DNA of 64,000 nucleotides from Anaerolinea sp. (GCA_020723805.1 DYID01000018.1:21806-85805), one strand, 5' to 3'; shown: positions 11,663 to 20,614, numbered from the stretch's first letter. The notes: generated by a model from the sequence alone, not told the origin. Made by a program: numbers and translations.

Positions 11663-11694
11663 GCGTAGTTGACGTTAGAGAACGTCAACTACGC
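11663..11694. repeat. GCGTAGTTGACGTT-AGAG hairpin (AACG hairpin family)
   Basis: A perfect 14-bp stem with an AGAG/CTCT four-base loop. Copies with the same GACGTT-CTCT-AACGTC core but different outer pairs lie at 19847-19876 and 33840-33864, and a weak copy at 51261-51292. Confidence 0.75.
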
Positions 11695-12012
11695 ACCTGC
11701 ATTTCCTTTCGATTGTACGAGAGATACAAGCGCCGGGCAAGTGCGGTTTCCCCTTCTGGGGAGGGGTATCCATTTCCTGTTGCTGGCGGTTTTCAAACTG
11801 GGTGCATTCAAATTCTATAGAATCGCTTCTGGTGTGATCCTTGTGTCTCGCGATGATTCAGCGGACTAAAGTCCTGCCTCAGATCATGAAAGCCGGTTGA
11901 AACCGCCTTGTGGCATAGCCTGCAGGGCTTCCACGCGCTGAGCAGGCGGCTTCAGCCCCGCGCGGTTGTGCAGAGAAACTACAACATTTGGAATTGCCCT
12001 TCAAATTCGTGC
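11695..12012. other. gene-free spacer with small palindromes
   Basis: No convincing reading frame is seen here. It holds three hairpins with a 2-nt centre: GGACT-AA-AGTCC (11863-11874), CGGTT-GA-AACCG (11894-11905) and GGCT-TC-AGCC (11948-11957). The region separates the divergent MoxR operon and the giant membrane-protein gene. Confidence 0.6.
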
Positions 12013-12041
12013 TTGCCCTTTGCCTGGCTTTATGTCATAAT
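12013..12041 (+). promoter_or_regulatory. promoter giving a probable leaderless mRNA
   Basis: TTGCCC (12013-12018), a 17-bp spacer and CATAAT (12036-12041) end six bases before the ATG at 12048. No Shine-Dalgarno sequence exists, so the transcript should begin at or next to the start codon. Confidence 0.6.
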
Positions 12042-12047
12042 TTTTCC

Positions 12048-15000
12048 ATGGACTGCCCGCGCTGCAGGTACACGGACTTCACCGCCAACAGAACCTGTCC
12101 CCGCTGCGGCTTCGAGGGGGAAGCAGGTCTTCTCCAGGAACTCGCCCGGCTGGACTGGCTGTTGAGCGAAATGGATACTTGGGCGGCGCAGGGCATCCTT
12201 CCCGAACTCCCCGAAAATCTCAAACGACATTACCTCTCCCGCCGGCAGGAGACCCTCGCTGCGCTGGGATTGACCTATCCGCCCCTCCCTGCCGAGGAAG
12301 CAGAAGACGCCTGGGCAGAACTTTATCTGCATGAAATTCTTTTCGAGCAAATCGAAGAGTGGAAAAAGGCTGGACTTCTCAAATCGGGTTTGCTCCCAAC
12401 TTATTATGCCCGCATGCTCGAACTGCAAGCCCGCCTGGAGGAACACCCCCGCCCGCAAATCGAAAATACCCCCGAAACCCGCCTGGCAGAAATCAACTTT
12501 TTACGGGAAGCCATTCGCGAACTCGACCAAAGGGATGACTTTGTTTCGAGGGTGACCAAGCAAAAAGCTTTGCTTCCCCTGCTTACGGAGAAGGACCGCC
12601 TCGAAGCCGCGCTCCAGCCTGCCGTCAAGGAGGAAGCGGCAGAGTCCCCCAAAGCCGAAGAGACGCCTGCCCCGCCTCGTCCTGCGCCGGAGCCGCTTCC
12701 TCTTCCCATCGCTCCCAAGCCTCCTGCGACCCCGCTCCGCGAACGGTTGTGGCGCACACTCCTCTCCGAGCGCACGTTGCAGGCGCTGCTTTTCCTCGGT
12801 ATCTTTTTGCTGTTCGTGGCGGCAGTTTCGTTCGTCATCTGGGGTTGGAAGGATTTTTCCGCGCCGGTGCGTGTTGCCATCCCCATGGGGTTCACGGCGC
12901 TGTTCTTTGGGCTGGGCTGGTTCGTGCGCACGCGCACTCATTTATATCGCTCCGCCATTGCACTGAGCGCCATTGCCGCCCTGCTGGTGCCGATTGACTG
13001 TTACACCATCTACGCCAACTACGGAAACCCGCCCCAAGGCTGGGAGCAGTTTTGGGCAATCACCTCGTTTGCATCCCTCATTGTCTATATCCTCGCCGCT
13101 CTGCAAATTCAAAGCCGCTTCTTCGGTTACATCAGCGGCGCGGCGGCGGGAAGCCTGCTGCTCTCTCTGCTCGAACTGCTGACGGACATTTCACGCGACT
13201 GGTATTCCGCCGCGCTTTCGCTCCTCGCCGTGACCTTGTTCCTGCTCGGGACGCGGCTCGCGCGTCATCCCCGCCCCGGACGCTGGGTGGTGTTCTCCGA
13301 ACCTTTTCTGCAACTGGCGCTTTGGATTCCCGGCATCCTCATGCCGCTGACTCTGGGTCTGCGCTTCGTCACGCGCGATACCTACGACGCCCTGCACTAC
13401 GCCATGTCGGCGACGTGGTTCGTGGGGGCGTTCCTGTTCGGCTGGGGCGCGGTGCATCATCGCAGCCGAAGCCTGGGGATTCTCGCCGCCATTGCGCTGC
13501 CGGTCTCGGTGTACATGGCACAGGGCGCATGGTTCGACCACAGCGGTATCAACCCTGCCTGGCATGCCTTCGGGCTGGCGCTGCTCACTCCTCTCTACCT
13601 CTTCACAGGCTGGAAACTTTCCACCTACAAGGATGACCCGGTCATTGCCGCGCACGGCATGACTGCCACACGCTGGGGCATGACGCTCATCGTTGCCGCC
13701 GCCTTGCTCTCCCTCACTGACCTGCGGAACGGGACTGCCGCCGCCGTTTCTCACACCGTCCTGACGGCAAGCGTGGCGTTCGCCGCCCTGCTGTGGAAGA
13801 AACCGCGCACGCTCTACGCCGCGTCCTTCTTCTCGTTCACCGCCGCCACCTTTGCCATGACCGAGTTGAACCTCGGGCTGAACCAGTTGGGAGTGGGCTG
13901 GGCGTCGCTGGCGATTTTGCACATCCTGCTTGTCCTGCGCTTTGCCCGCATCCCTCCGCCTTTGGAATCGTCCAAGCCCTTCCTGCCGCCGCTGGTCGTT
14001 GCGGCGTATGTCATCGCCGCGCTGGCAATTCTGCCGCCCATCCTTTTCTACAACGGCGCGACGCTCGCCTACGCCCTCGGCAACTGGATCGCGCTCTCGG
14101 CGTGGGGCGCGTATCTCTCGCATCACGCACAGCCCGGCTTCATCCCCACCCGCCCAAGCGCAAAGCCGCGCCTGCTCGAGAGGCTGATTCAGAACGGCTC
14201 GCTCTACCACTGGTTTGCCAGTCTGCCGCTTCCGCTTTGGGTGTGGATTGTGAACCGTAACAACGAGTGGCGGGCGGAAGTCCTGCCGATTCTGCTCACG
14301 GCGCTGGCGTGGTTCATGGTACTGCTCAGCCATCGGCTGGGAAAGGCGCGGGCGGCGTATCCGCTCCCGTGGCGGCTGACCGGGCTGACGGTCAGTATTG
14401 CCGCGCCGATTGTCGCGTATGCCAACGTTCAGGCGGGATACGTTCCTTCTGCCACTTTATTAGCGGTGGGCATCCTGTACTTCGTCAACGCCGTGCTTTC
14501 GCGAGGAGAGATCGGCTTCTACCCGGCGGGACTGGTGACTGCGGCGGGACTTTGGCAAGTCCTCGGCGAGGCGGGGGCAGAGACGGAGGTCAGGGCGTTT
14601 GCGCTGTGCGTCCTGACGGCGGTCTATTTCCTCGCCGGCTTGGAGGCGGAACGCAGGAAACTGCCGGGCGCAAGTTACGCTTTCCTCGCGCCGCTCTACA
14701 ACACCGCTCACTTCCTCGCCTTCGTGCTGGTGGCGCGGATTTATCTCCTCCCGCTGGAAGAATTTATCGGCGCGTCCGAATGGACGAAAGCCGAACAACT
14801 TTGGAGTGCAGGAGGACAGCTGCTCTTCGGCGTGACCTACGGACTCTTCGCGTGGCGGCGGTATCAGGAGTTTTGGGGGCATATCGCGGCGTGGCTGGGC
14901 ATGCTCGGAGGCGGGTTCGTCGCCGCCGCCTACAGTCAGGGACACGGTTCGCTTGCCGCCAAGGGCGCCATCATCGCCTCCCTCATGGTGCTTGCCGAAC

Positions 15001-17870
15001 GCGGACTGCACCATCTCAAAGGGCGCGAATCGCTGAAGGAACATCTCCGCGCCTTCTTCCGTCTCGCCTGGGATTTGTACCAGCGTCCTCTACTGCTTGC
15101 CGGCTGGACTGCATCGGTGGCGGTCACCCTGCTGGCGCTCGTCCGCAACCTCATTTTGCTCGGCGGCGGGCGCATTCAACAAACTTGGGCGGCGGCGGGA
15201 CTGCTCATCATCACCGCGCTCTACGCCGTTTCGGCGCGTCTCTTCCAGAGAGCACGTTTCGTCTGGTTCGCCGTTATCGTCGTCTTTGCTCCGTGGACCA
15301 TCCTCACCAACCTCGGCTGGTTCACCTCTTTCAAGCCCGACCTGCCCGATTTCGGCGTCAGTTGGGTTGTCCTCGCCTGGCTGTTTTTCCTCATCAGCCT
15401 GCTCGTTGCGGCGCACGCCCCGCTCGCCTACGCCCGTCCGCTCAAAGCGGGGACGCATCTCCTTTTGCCTTTCTCGATGCTCTGGTCGGTGGCGAATACC
15501 GAAGCCAGCCTGTTCACGGTGGGGCTTTCGACTGCGCTTTACGCCGTCTCTGCCTGGCTGAGGCATCGGCAATCCAAACAAACCGAACTCCCGCCCCTCG
15601 CCGCAACCAAATTCCTCTACCCGGCGCTCGGCTTGTTCCCGCTCTGGAGCGTGTATTGGCTGCACCATCTCCGCCCCGGCGCACGGCACGAATACTACGG
15701 GCTGCTCCTGCTGACTTTCGGCGTCCTTGGCTTGCTCGCCGGTCTGGGACTGGAACGCCTCGCCCCCCGCCCGAACCTGAAACGCCCCTATAGGCTGCCT
15801 GCCTATCTGACGGCTTACATCTCCCTCATCGTCGGCACGATGCTGGTCGCCCACCTGCGGGCTCCCCTCGCCTGGGCGCTGCTCTACGACTCCCTGCTGA
15901 TGGCGGTCTCGGCATGGCTCTTCCACAGTTCGTTGTGGCTGTACCCTGCAACTGCCCTGCCTATCCTCTCGCTGTTCATTGCGCTCAATGAGGCGAAGAT
16001 ACCCGCTGAGCGGCAGGGCTGGTGGCTGATGGGTCTGGCGGCGGTGTATCTGCTCGGCGCATGGCTGCTGCGGCGTTTCAAGTTGACCTCCTACGGCTCG
16101 CCGCTCATCGCCATGGGATTCGCCGTCACTGCGCTCGCACTGCCTCCCTCCAGCCTCGACCGCACCGGCGCGATGTGGGGCTATGGCGCCGCCGCCCTGC
16201 TCTACGCCGTCTGTGCCTTCTGGCTGGGTCAGCCGCTTTTGCTGACGCCCGCCAGCGCGCTCATCGTCGTCCCCTATGCCGCCCTCATCCAAGAGTGGGA
16301 CATTCCACTGCGCTATCAGGGACTCAGCCTGCTGCCGGGCGCAGCGCTTGCCCTGCTTGCGGGCGTGCTCCTCGACCACCGCTTTGGAACGGCGAACTTG
16401 CAAGGCAGAGGCGTTGCCCGCCTCGTCAACCGTTTCCTGAGCGATTGGTCGTTTCCGCTCTACGCTTTAGGATTGGGACTGGCGACCGCCGCACCCTTCT
16501 TCACGGACTCCCGCGCAGACTTCGCCGCCTTGAACTTCCTCCTGCTCGCCGCGTTCTACGGGTGGGCTGTGTACCGCTTCCGCTCCCGCTTCTGGCTGAC
16601 GGCTTCTCTGCTCGCCCTCCACCTCAGCCTTGGCTACTACTTGGAACATCTCGACTTATGGCGGTTCGCGCACGAGGACGAAGCCTGGTTGCGCTTCCTG
16701 CCGTTGACCGCCGCGCTGACCGCAAGCGGCTTGTTCATCGAAAGGCGCCTGAACGAAGGTTCACCCCTGCGTGCGAAAATGTTTGCAGGCTGGTCGCGTC
16801 CGTTCTATCTGTTCGTATTTTTCGATGTTTTCTTTTCGCAACTCGGCGGGATGAATGGCTCGTGGAATAGCGTCTGGCTGTCGCTGGGCAACACGCTCAT
16901 CGCGGCAGTGCTGGCTTCGGCGTGGAGGTCGGCGGGGTTGGCGTATGTGGGCGCACTGCTCGGCTTTGTCACGCTCGCGCAATGGCGCGGCGCAGTGGAG
17001 GCATCGGACATCAGCCTGCCGGTGCATTGGGCGGCGCTGGCGCTGGGATACGGCGCTCTGGGCTTTGGCTACAGCCTCCTGAAACGCTGGTCAGGCTTGG
17101 GCGGGGAAAGAAGCGAAGTTTCGTCCGAAGCAAAATGGTATGAAGTTTGGGAAGTCCCTCTGCAGAGGTCGGGCGTCGTTCTGTCGTTCCTCGCGCTGGG
17201 GATGGGAGCGCTCTTCGGCATTGACATCGCCGCCTGGAGCGTGATGGCGCTCTTCGGCGTGCCGTTCCGCCGCATGGTGGATGCGGAGACGGTGTACATG
17301 GCGGTGTGGGTGCTGTCGCTGATTGGTCTGCTGTATGTTGCCGCCGCCGCGGTGTACCGCCGCGTGAGGCTGGGCTATCTGGCAGTGGGGATGCTGCTGG
17401 CAGGCTGGTTCCTGTATGCGTTTTACGTCAATGCTTGGGAGAACCTGCGGCAGGTGCAATGGTACGCCATGCCCGCCGGGCTGTACCTGCTGGGCATCGG
17501 CTTTGTGGAATGGGAACGCGGCAACAAGAACCTTGCCCGCTGGCTGGATTACGCGGCAATCCTGCTCCTGCTCGGCTCGCTCTTCTGGCAGACGCTGGTC
17601 TTCGGCTGGCAGTTTGCCCTGCTGTTAGGCGCGGAGGGATTGGTAACGTTCTGGTGGGGCAGCGCGCGGCGGCTGAGACGTTTCTTCTATGCAGGTATGG
17701 CTGGTGTGGTGCTGGCGGTGCTGGGACAACTGCTCAATGCCCTGCAGGAAGTCAACCAGTGGATTACGTTTGGGTTAATCGGTCTGCTGCTGGTGATTCT
17801 GGCGGTCATCGTGGAGCGGCGGCTGGAGGCAATCAAAGCCTGGCAGCAGGTATTGGAGAGTTGGGAATGA
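12048..17870 (+). CDS. giant zinc-ribbon polytopic membrane protein (DUF2157/SCO7613-like)
   Basis: A 1,940-residue protein. The first 25 residues form a zinc ribbon with two CPRC pairs (MDCPRC...CPRCGF). An Ala/Glu/Pro-rich cytoplasmic stretch to about residue 240 follows, then a very long run of dozens of Leu/Ala/Trp-rich membrane helices to the C-terminus. The pattern fits huge uncharacterised membrane proteins of Actinomycetota and Chloroflexota related to DUF2157. No catalytic motif is visible. The start at 12048 is chosen because the zinc ribbon begins there and a promoter ends six bases before it. The frame is uninterrupted. Function unknown. Confidence 0.88.
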   Translation: MDCPRCRYTDFTANRTCPRCGFEGEAGLLQELARLDWLLSEMDTWAAQGILPELPENLKRHYLSRRQETLAALGLTYPPLPAEEAEDAWAELYLHEILFEQIEEWKKAGLLKSGLLPTYYARMLELQARLEEHPRPQIENTPETRLAEINFLREAIRELDQRDDFVSRVTKQKALLPLLTEKDRLEAALQPAVKEEAAESPKAEETPAPPRPAPEPLPLPIAPKPPATPLRERLWRTLLSERTLQALLFLGIFLLFVAAVSFVIWGWKDFSAPVRVAIPMGFTALFFGLGWFVRTRTHLYRSAIALSAIAALLVPIDCYTIYANYGNPPQGWEQFWAITSFASLIVYILAALQIQSRFFGYISGAAAGSLLLSLLELLTDISRDWYSAALSLLAVTLFLLGTRLARHPRPGRWVVFSEPFLQLALWIPGILMPLTLGLRFVTRDTYDALHYAMSATWFVGAFLFGWGAVHHRSRSLGILAAIALPVSVYMAQGAWFDHSGINPAWHAFGLALLTPLYLFTGWKLSTYKDDPVIAAHGMTATRWGMTLIVAAALLSLTDLRNGTAAAVSHTVLTASVAFAALLWKKPRTLYAASFFSFTAATFAMTELNLGLNQLGVGWASLAILHILLVLRFARIPPPLESSKPFLPPLVVAAYVIAALAILPPILFYNGATLAYALGNWIALSAWGAYLSHHAQPGFIPTRPSAKPRLLERLIQNGSLYHWFASLPLPLWVWIVNRNNEWRAEVLPILLTALAWFMVLLSHRLGKARAAYPLPWRLTGLTVSIAAPIVAYANVQAGYVPSATLLAVGILYFVNAVLSRGEIGFYPAGLVTAAGLWQVLGEAGAETEVRAFALCVLTAVYFLAGLEAERRKLPGASYAFLAPLYNTAHFLAFVLVARIYLLPLEEFIGASEWTKAEQLWSAGGQLLFGVTYGLFAWRRYQEFWGHIAAWLGMLGGGFVAAAYSQGHGSLAAKGAIIASLMVLAERGLHHLKGRESLKEHLRAFFRLAWDLYQRPLLLAGWTASVAVTLLALVRNLILLGGGRIQQTWAAAGLLIITALYAVSARLFQRARFVWFAVIVVFAPWTILTNLGWFTSFKPDLPDFGVSWVVLAWLFFLISLLVAAHAPLAYARPLKAGTHLLLPFSMLWSVANTEASLFTVGLSTALYAVSAWLRHRQSKQTELPPLAATKFLYPALGLFPLWSVYWLHHLRPGARHEYYGLLLLTFGVLGLLAGLGLERLAPRPNLKRPYRLPAYLTAYISLIVGTMLVAHLRAPLAWALLYDSLLMAVSAWLFHSSLWLYPATALPILSLFIALNEAKIPAERQGWWLMGLAAVYLLGAWLLRRFKLTSYGSPLIAMGFAVTALALPPSSLDRTGAMWGYGAAALLYAVCAFWLGQPLLLTPASALIVVPYAALIQEWDIPLRYQGLSLLPGAALALLAGVLLDHRFGTANLQGRGVARLVNRFLSDWSFPLYALGLGLATAAPFFTDSRADFAALNFLLLAAFYGWAVYRFRSRFWLTASLLALHLSLGYYLEHLDLWRFAHEDEAWLRFLPLTAALTASGLFIERRLNEGSPLRAKMFAGWSRPFYLFVFFDVFFSQLGGMNGSWNSVWLSLGNTLIAAVLASAWRSAGLAYVGALLGFVTLAQWRGAVEASDISLPVHWAALALGYGALGFGYSLLKRWSGLGGERSEVSSEAKWYEVWEVPLQRSGVVLSFLALGMGALFGIDIAAWSVMALFGVPFRRMVDAETVYMAVWVLSLIGLLYVAAAAVYRRVRLGYLAVGMLLAGWFLYAFYVNAWENLRQVQWYAMPAGLYLLGIGFVEWERGNKNLARWLDYAAILLLLGSLFWQTLVFGWQFALLLGAEGLVTFWWGSARRLRRFFYAGMAGVVLAVLGQLLNALQEVNQWITFGLIGLLLVILAVIVERRLEAIKAWQQVLESWE

Positions 17871-17900
17871 TACAGTTTTTATCGAAAAACATGAATTTTA

Positions 17901-17959
17901 GCCACAGAGACACTGAGTCACGGAGTTTTTTATTCTCTGTGTCTCCATGGCTCTGTGGC
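17901..17959. repeat. GCCACAGAG / CTCTGTGGC inverted repeat
   Basis: The 9-bp outer arms enclose further GAGACAC/GTGTCTC pairing. It fills most of the gap between the giant membrane gene and prsW. A degenerate relative lies at 44206-44268. Confidence 0.65.
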
Positions 17960-17976
17960 ACAAGGGGGGTGGTTGA

Positions 17977-19311
17977 ATGAACGAGGTACAGACCACCGAG
18001 AAAGTAGTCCCTGACGGGTTGAAGCGGGTGATACAGATTCTCGGGCTGCTCCTTATCATCGCCGGCGTGCCGCTGACGCTCAACCTGCTGTGCATCCTGC
18101 CGCTGGTGGCACTCGGCGGCGGCATGGATACCGTGTACTTCGGCGTCATCAGTCTGACTCTGACGCTGCTCACGCTCGGCGCAGGGCTGACGACATTCTG
18201 GCATGCCAGCCGCTCGTTGAACGGCAAACCCTCGAAGCCGTTGAGGTTTCCGCCCATCTTTCTGCTGGTGGGCGTCTTCGTCATTTTGGTCGCTTTGGGG
18301 GCTGCCATCATCGCTTCCGAGACGGCGGCAGGACTATTCTTCCCGCCGCTCCTTCTGGGGGCGGCGGCGCTGCCTCCGCTGTGGGCGGTGGCGTGGATGA
18401 TTCCGGGAGCAAAGCCGTCAGCGGAGGGAGAGGCTGGGGCGGCGGATCAGCCGTCCCTTAATTGGAGACGCGCTCTGCTGGCGTTTGCCGGCGGCGCGAC
18501 GGTGAGCGTCTTCATCGCCCTCGTGCTGGAAATCCTTTTGCCGGTCACGATCTTTGCGCTGGTCTTCGATTTGGCAGAGCAGGTTCTGGGGCAAATGGAG
18601 TCGCTGTTCCGCGCGCTCTCGAACCGCGAGGTGGCGGAGGCGTTGACAGACCGCGGCTTCATCTACCTGTTCGTGCATATTGCGGTCATTGCGCCGCTGG
18701 CGGAGGAGTTCGCCAAGCCGCTGGTCGTTCTGCCCATCGCCCGCCGCCTGAGCCGGCGCGAGACGTTTTGGCTGGGGGCGCTGGCGGGCGCGGGGTTTGC
18801 CGCGCTGGAGAACGTGATTTACGCTACGAGTTGGCTGCCTGTTTGGGCGGGCATTCTGACGGTGCGGGCAATCGGCGGCGCACTGCATCCACTGGGGGCG
18901 GGGCTGGTGGCGCAGGGCTGGGGGGACGTGCTGCGCGGCGAAAAGGATGCCTGGAAAAATTGGTGGAAGCGGTTCGGGATTGCCGTGGCGGTCCATGCGG
19001 CGTGGAATGGAGGTTCGCTGCTGGTCATCACGCTGGGAGGTGCGCGCTTCTTTGGGGACCTGCCGCCGGAAATTGACATCCTGGGCACCTCCGCCGCCGG
19101 GAGCGTACTGGCGTTTCTCCTCATCCTCGGGCTTGCCGCGCTGTGGATCGGACGCGCCTACGGTCACAACAAACCCTTCCTGCCGGCGGAGGGCGGCGAG
19201 GCGGAGGCTGGGCTTGTCCCCTCGGAGCGCGCCATTGCGTTGTGGGCGGTCGCCTGCCTGCTCGCCATCGTCCCGGCTGGGATTGCGGGACTCAAACTAT
19301 GGCTGCGCTGA
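17977..19311 (+). CDS. prsW: PrsW-family intramembrane metalloprotease
   Basis: A 444-residue protein with about nine to ten membrane helices. The PrsW family signatures are visible: the paired glutamates and lysine in LAEEFAKPLVV (about residue 240), the ENVIYA helix, and the His in AVAVHAAWNGG. In Bacillus PrsW performs site-1 cleavage of an anti-sigma factor; here the substrate is unknown. An ECF sigma/anti-sigma pair exists in the window but 27 kb away. The start at 17977 lacks a clear ribosome site. The gene overlaps the next by 13 bases, so the two are likely co-translated. Confidence 0.9.
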   Translation: MNEVQTTEKVVPDGLKRVIQILGLLLIIAGVPLTLNLLCILPLVALGGGMDTVYFGVISLTLTLLTLGAGLTTFWHASRSLNGKPSKPLRFPPIFLLVGVFVILVALGAAIIASETAAGLFFPPLLLGAAALPPLWAVAWMIPGAKPSAEGEAGAADQPSLNWRRALLAFAGGATVSVFIALVLEILLPVTIFALVFDLAEQVLGQMESLFRALSNREVAEALTDRGFIYLFVHIAVIAPLAEEFAKPLVVLPIARRLSRRETFWLGALAGAGFAALENVIYATSWLPVWAGILTVRAIGGALHPLGAGLVAQGWGDVLRGEKDAWKNWWKRFGIAVAVHAAWNGGSLLVITLGGARFFGDLPPEIDILGTSAAGSVLAFLLILGLAALWIGRAYGHNKPFLPAEGGEAEAGLVPSERAIALWAVACLLAIVPAGIAGLKLWLR

Positions 19312-19844
19312 AGACCCGCCTGAACTTGTTCGTTGCCCTTGGCGTCATCGCCGCCAACTTGTTCGCCTGGGGGCAAATTTTGCTGGCGGCGTCGAACCCG
19401 CATGTGGTCGAGCCGATCATGGACCCGGAGGTCCGCGCGCTGCTGGATTACATCCATTCGGGGGAGCACTCCGGCGAAACCTGGGAGGTGACGCTGACCG
19501 AGCTAGAAGCCGAGCAGACCATCACCTGGTATTTGCACCGTTACCCGCAAATTCCCTTTGCCTACCCGGAGATAAACATCACGCCGGATTCAATCCGCGG
19601 CGAGGGGGATGTGATACTCACCGGCTTGCATTTCCACGTCAGCGGGGAGGCGCGCATCACGCTGGAAGACGGCTTGCCGGTGGTGGAAATCCTCGACCTG
19701 AACCTGCCCTTGCCCGGCAACATGAAGGACGCCATCGAAAGCGAGATACAACGTCAACTGCGCCGCGCGGAATTGCTTCCCGTGCGCTTCACGTCTGCCG
19801 AATGGGGCGACGGCGTGGTGGTGGTGAGGGGAGTCATCAAATGA
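19299..19844 (+). CDS. hypothetical exported or membrane-anchored protein
   Basis: A 181-residue protein starting inside the prsW end (overlap 13 bases). One hydrophobic N-terminal helix (about 8-30) would act as a signal anchor. The rest is a soluble beta-rich domain that ends in an amphipathic helix and a VVVRGVIK strand. The alternation around GDVILTGLHFHVSGEARITLEDG looks like a lipid-binding (LmeA/DUF2993-like) fold, but that is a guess from pattern. The ATG at 19299 was chosen over upstream starts, which would overlap prsW by far more. Function not recognised. Confidence 0.7.
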   Translation: MAALKTRLNLFVALGVIAANLFAWGQILLAASNPHVVEPIMDPEVRALLDYIHSGEHSGETWEVTLTELEAEQTITWYLHRYPQIPFAYPEINITPDSIRGEGDVILTGLHFHVSGEARITLEDGLPVVEILDLNLPLPGNMKDAIESEIQRQLRRAELLPVRFTSAEWGDGVVVVRGVIK

Positions 19845-19846
19845 CT

Positions 19847-19876
19847 GCGTAACGGACGTTCTCTAACGTCCGCTGC
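19847..19876. repeat. GCGTAACGGACGTT-CTCT hairpin (AACG hairpin family)
   Basis: This matches the 11663 element in plan, with the stem GGACGTT/AACGTCC and a CTCT loop. Several stem positions differ in a paired (compensated) way from the copy at 11663. It lies just after the preceding stop codon and before the tRNA-Arg promoter. Confidence 0.7.
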
Positions 19877-19897
19877 ATGAGCCAAGTGTTCTTCGGT

Positions 19898-19903
19898 TAT
19901 AAT
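19898..19903 (+). promoter_or_regulatory. -10 box of tRNA-Arg
   Basis: A perfect TATAAT lies 11 bases upstream of the mature tRNA. The -35 region is weak. Confidence 0.55.
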
Positions 19904-19914
19904 CTGCACCGCCC

Positions 19915-19987
19915 GCCCTCGTAGCTCAATGGATAGAGTAATGGACTTCGAATCCAGTGGCTGAGAGTTCGAATCTCTCCGAGGGCG
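19915..19987 (+). tRNA. tRNA-Arg (anticodon TCG)
   Basis: A 73-nt cloverleaf. The acceptor stem GCCCTCG pairs with CGAGGGC, the anticodon loop is CTTCGAA, the T arm is GAGAG-TTCGAAT-CTCTC and the discriminator is G. The outermost anticodon-stem pair (27-43) is an A-G mismatch. Anticodon TCG reads CGA arginine codons. CCA is not encoded. Confidence 0.93.
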
Positions 19988-19994
19988 CTTTTTT

Positions 19995-20222
19995 ATGCCA
20001 CCTCGCTCCCACCTCCACCTCCTCCGCATGTTGACCGAGCGCCTCGAGCGCATCTCCGCCGATTCGGTCTGGGCGCACCGCGCCAGCGGCGTGCGCGGGT
20101 CACTGCTCAGGCTGCTAGAGGAGAGCGAAAAAGGACACCCGCCCGATCCCAAAGCGCTCACGCTGGCGGTCACAACCGCGCTGCACATTCTCACGCAAGC
20201 GGCAAGGAGGGGAGAGAGGTAA
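19995..20222 (+). CDS. small helical protein of unknown function
   Basis: A 75-residue protein that starts eight bases after tRNA-Arg. It is predicted to be all-helical and basic at both ends (RLERISADSVWAHRASG, then ALHILTQAARRGER). Codon use matches the surrounding genes (GC-rich third positions), and no overlapping alternative exists on the other strand, so I consider it real. Conserved Anaerolineae-type neighbours of this size are commonly unnamed. No motif points to a role. A ribosome site is not evident, and it may be read from the tRNA transcript. Confidence 0.55.
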   Translation: MPPRSHLHLLRMLTERLERISADSVWAHRASGVRGSLLRLLEESEKGHPPDPKALTLAVTTALHILTQAARRGER

Positions 20223-20316
20223 GTGGTAATTGGTAATTGGCGGCGCGGGATTTTCAGAGTAAGATTTTGGAGCGGGAAGCATTCTCTACACTAAAACTTC
20301 ACCGAAAAGGCAACCT

Positions 20317-20577
20317 ATGTCCGACTGCTGTACGCTCACTCCATCCCAAATCGTCATGTACATCACCGAATACTGTCCCGATTGTCACCGCGCACGGAAA
20401 TTCTTCGAGGCGCACAACATCCCGCATCTGCGCATCAACCTCGAGGGCAACCGCGAAGCCACCGAGTTCGTCGTGCAGGTCAACAACGGCTACCGCAGTG
20501 TGCCCACCATCGTCTTCCCCGACGGCTCCATCCTCGTCGAGCCGGGCTGGGAGGAACTGCGGCAAAGGTTCAACTAA
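20317..20577 (+). CDS. glutaredoxin-like redox protein (CPDC active site)
   Basis: An 86-residue thioredoxin-fold protein of the glutaredoxin/NrdH/mycoredoxin type. The redox motif CPDC follows YITEY (residues 19-22), the cis-proline is in RSVPTIVF, and the family length of about 80 is met. It probably reduces disulfides or mycothiol-like mixed disulfides in the cytoplasm. The N-terminus has two extra cysteines (SDCC) that could bind metal or be modified. A hairpin with a T run closes the transcript right before the next gene. Confidence 0.9.
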   Translation: MSDCCTLTPSQIVMYITEYCPDCHRARKFFEAHNIPHLRINLEGNREATEFVVQVNNGYRSVPTIVFPDGSILVEPGWEELRQRFN

Positions 20578-20581
20578 CCCC

Positions 20582-20614
20582 AACTCCGTCTGATACAATC
20601 AGGCGGAGTTTTTT
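20582..20614 (+). terminator. intrinsic terminator abutting the next start codon
   Basis: The 13-bp stem (AACTCCG, T-G wobble, CTGAT) has an ACA loop and is followed by a run of T that ends directly at ATG 20615. The 3' arm contains GGCGGAG, the only ribosome site of the next gene, and the loop region contains TACAAT, a possible -10 box. Confidence 0.7.

Noticed and set aside
15090..16403. Minus-strand 437-codon frame within the giant membrane gene
   Set aside because: It is Gln/Glu/Arg-rich shadow of hydrophobic codons; the plus frame has clear membrane helices and continuity.
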